6,151 bases of DNA from an uncultured Collinsella sp. (GTDB lineage Bacteria > Actinomycetota > Coriobacteriia > Coriobacteriales > Coriobacteriaceae): the NCBI GenBank assembly GCA_900754435.1, contig CAAECT010000042.1, positions 1 to 6,151 on the forward strand. Reading direction: 5' to 3'. Shown piece after piece: positions 5,520 to 6,151 of this stretch. The notes under the pieces were generated by a model. The model was not told the DNA's origin. It saw only the letters and a program-made list of their open reading frames with translations, and ran no database searches. The position numbers and the translations under genes were made by a program. Position 1 is the stretch's first letter. Each line of letters begins with the position of its first letter.

Positions 5520-6151
5520 ATGAATAACATCAGCTACGAGACGCTCGAGAAGATCGGCTACGAGGGCTACGTGCTGCCCAAGGACGCCCCCGAGAAGGTC
5601 CTGCAGTTTGGCGAGGGCAATTTCCTGCGCGCCTTCGTCGATCGTTTCTTCGATATGGGCAACGAGGCCACCGGTTGGAACGGCAAGGTCGTCATGGTGC
5701 AGCCCATCAGCGGCGCCTTCGATTTCGCCGATGGTATCAATGCCCAGGATGGCCTGTACACCGTACTGGTGCGCGGCAAGGAGAACGGTGACACGGTTGA
5801 CGATTCCCGCGTGATCAGCGCCTGCAGCCGTTGCCTCAATCCGTATCGCGAGGCTGACTACCGTGCCATGATGGAGGTCGCCGTTTCCGACGACCTGGAG
5901 ATTATCGTCTCCAACACCACCGAGGCCGGTATCGCCTACGATCCGTCCTGCAAGGCCGACGACATGCCCCCCGCGAGCTTCCCTGCCAAGCTTGCCCAGG
6001 TGCTCCATGCCCGCTGGGCTGCCGGCAAGCAGGGCGTCATCGTGCTCGCCTGCGAGCTCATCGACCATAACGGCGAGGAGCTGCTGCGCATCATGAACCA
6101 GTACGTGAGCGACTGGGGCTGGGAGGACGAGTTTTCGCAGTGGATGGCCAA
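5520..6151 (+). CDS. uxaB: Tagaturonate reductase / altronate oxidoreductase, N-terminal part (3' end outside window)
   Basis: The frame is open from ATG 5520 to the window end, giving 210 residues of a protein that is usually about 480 long. UxaB reduces D-tagaturonate to D-altronate with NADH in the cytoplasm, the step after UxaC in galacturonate breakdown. It is a member of the mannitol dehydrogenase family of long-chain polyol-specific dehydrogenases. Visible signatures are VLQFGEGNFLRAFVD at 27-41 (nucleotide-binding N-terminus, nearly as in E. coli UxaB IIQFGEGNFLRAFVD), QDGLYT at 76-81, SNTTEAGIAY at 131-140, FPAKL at 154-158 and CELIDHNG at 178-185. These favour UxaB over fructuronate reductase UxuB or mannitol-1-phosphate dehydrogenase. 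The N-terminus has about 15 residues more than E. coli before this motif. It is 78 bases after the symporter gene and probably in the same operon. The catalytic C-terminal domain is not in the window. Confidence 0.93.
   Translation, partial: MNNISYETLEKIGYEGYVLPKDAPEKVLQFGEGNFLRAFVDRFFDMGNEATGWNGKVVMVQPISGAFDFADGINAQDGLYTVLVRGKENGDTVDDSRVISACSRCLNPYREADYRAMMEVAVSDDLEIIVSNTTEAGIAYDPSCKADDMPPASFPAKLAQVLHARWAAGKQGVIVLACELIDHNGEELLRIMNQYVSDWGWEDEFSQWMA

Overview
The window is bacterial, GC-rich and densely coded, with every gene on the + strand. The gene content (a FeoB end followed by a small Cys-rich Feo protein, then a uronate catabolic cluster), the codon bias towards C/G at third positions and the intergenic style suggest a gut actinobacterium of the Coriobacteriia, such as Collinsella. 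That placement is an inference from general appearance and was not tested by any search.

Region 1 (1-821) is the end of a ferrous iron uptake locus. It holds the C-terminal 131 residues of FeoB, a strong intrinsic terminator, a 66-residue FeoB-associated Cys-rich membrane protein with its own ribosome binding site, and a second terminator-like hairpin. Region 2 (822-1997) is a LacI-family regulator of 359 residues. Region 3 (1998-2457) is a 460-base non-coding stretch. It contains a long inverted repeat (31-base arms, 30/31 matched, with weaker similarity extending to about 53 bases per arm) that encloses a perfect 16-bp terminator hairpin. After it comes a promoter region with two GTGAACGTTCAC palindromes, the form expected of LacI-family operators. 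Region 4 (2458-6151) is a uronate operon: uxaC (uronate isomerase), a GPH-family sugar/uronide:cation symporter, and the first 210 residues of uxaB (tagaturonate reductase), which runs off the window.

Together, the symporter would bring in a hexuronate or hexuronide. UxaC would isomerise D-galacturonate to D-tagaturonate (and D-glucuronate to D-fructuronate), and UxaB would reduce tagaturonate to D-altronate with NADH. This is the upper part of the Ashwell pathway, and the presence of uxaB points to galacturonate (pectin) use. The LacI-type protein encoded just upstream is the obvious candidate to bind the paired palindromes and repress the operon until a uronate or a derived metabolite is present.

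The genes belong to known families and I see no wholly new protein system. The most unusual parts are non-coding: the long inverted repeat between lacI and uxaC, a 16-base GC-rich sequence shared in inverted orientation by that element and the uxaC leader, and two hairpins before uxaB, one of which pairs with its Shine-Dalgarno sequence.
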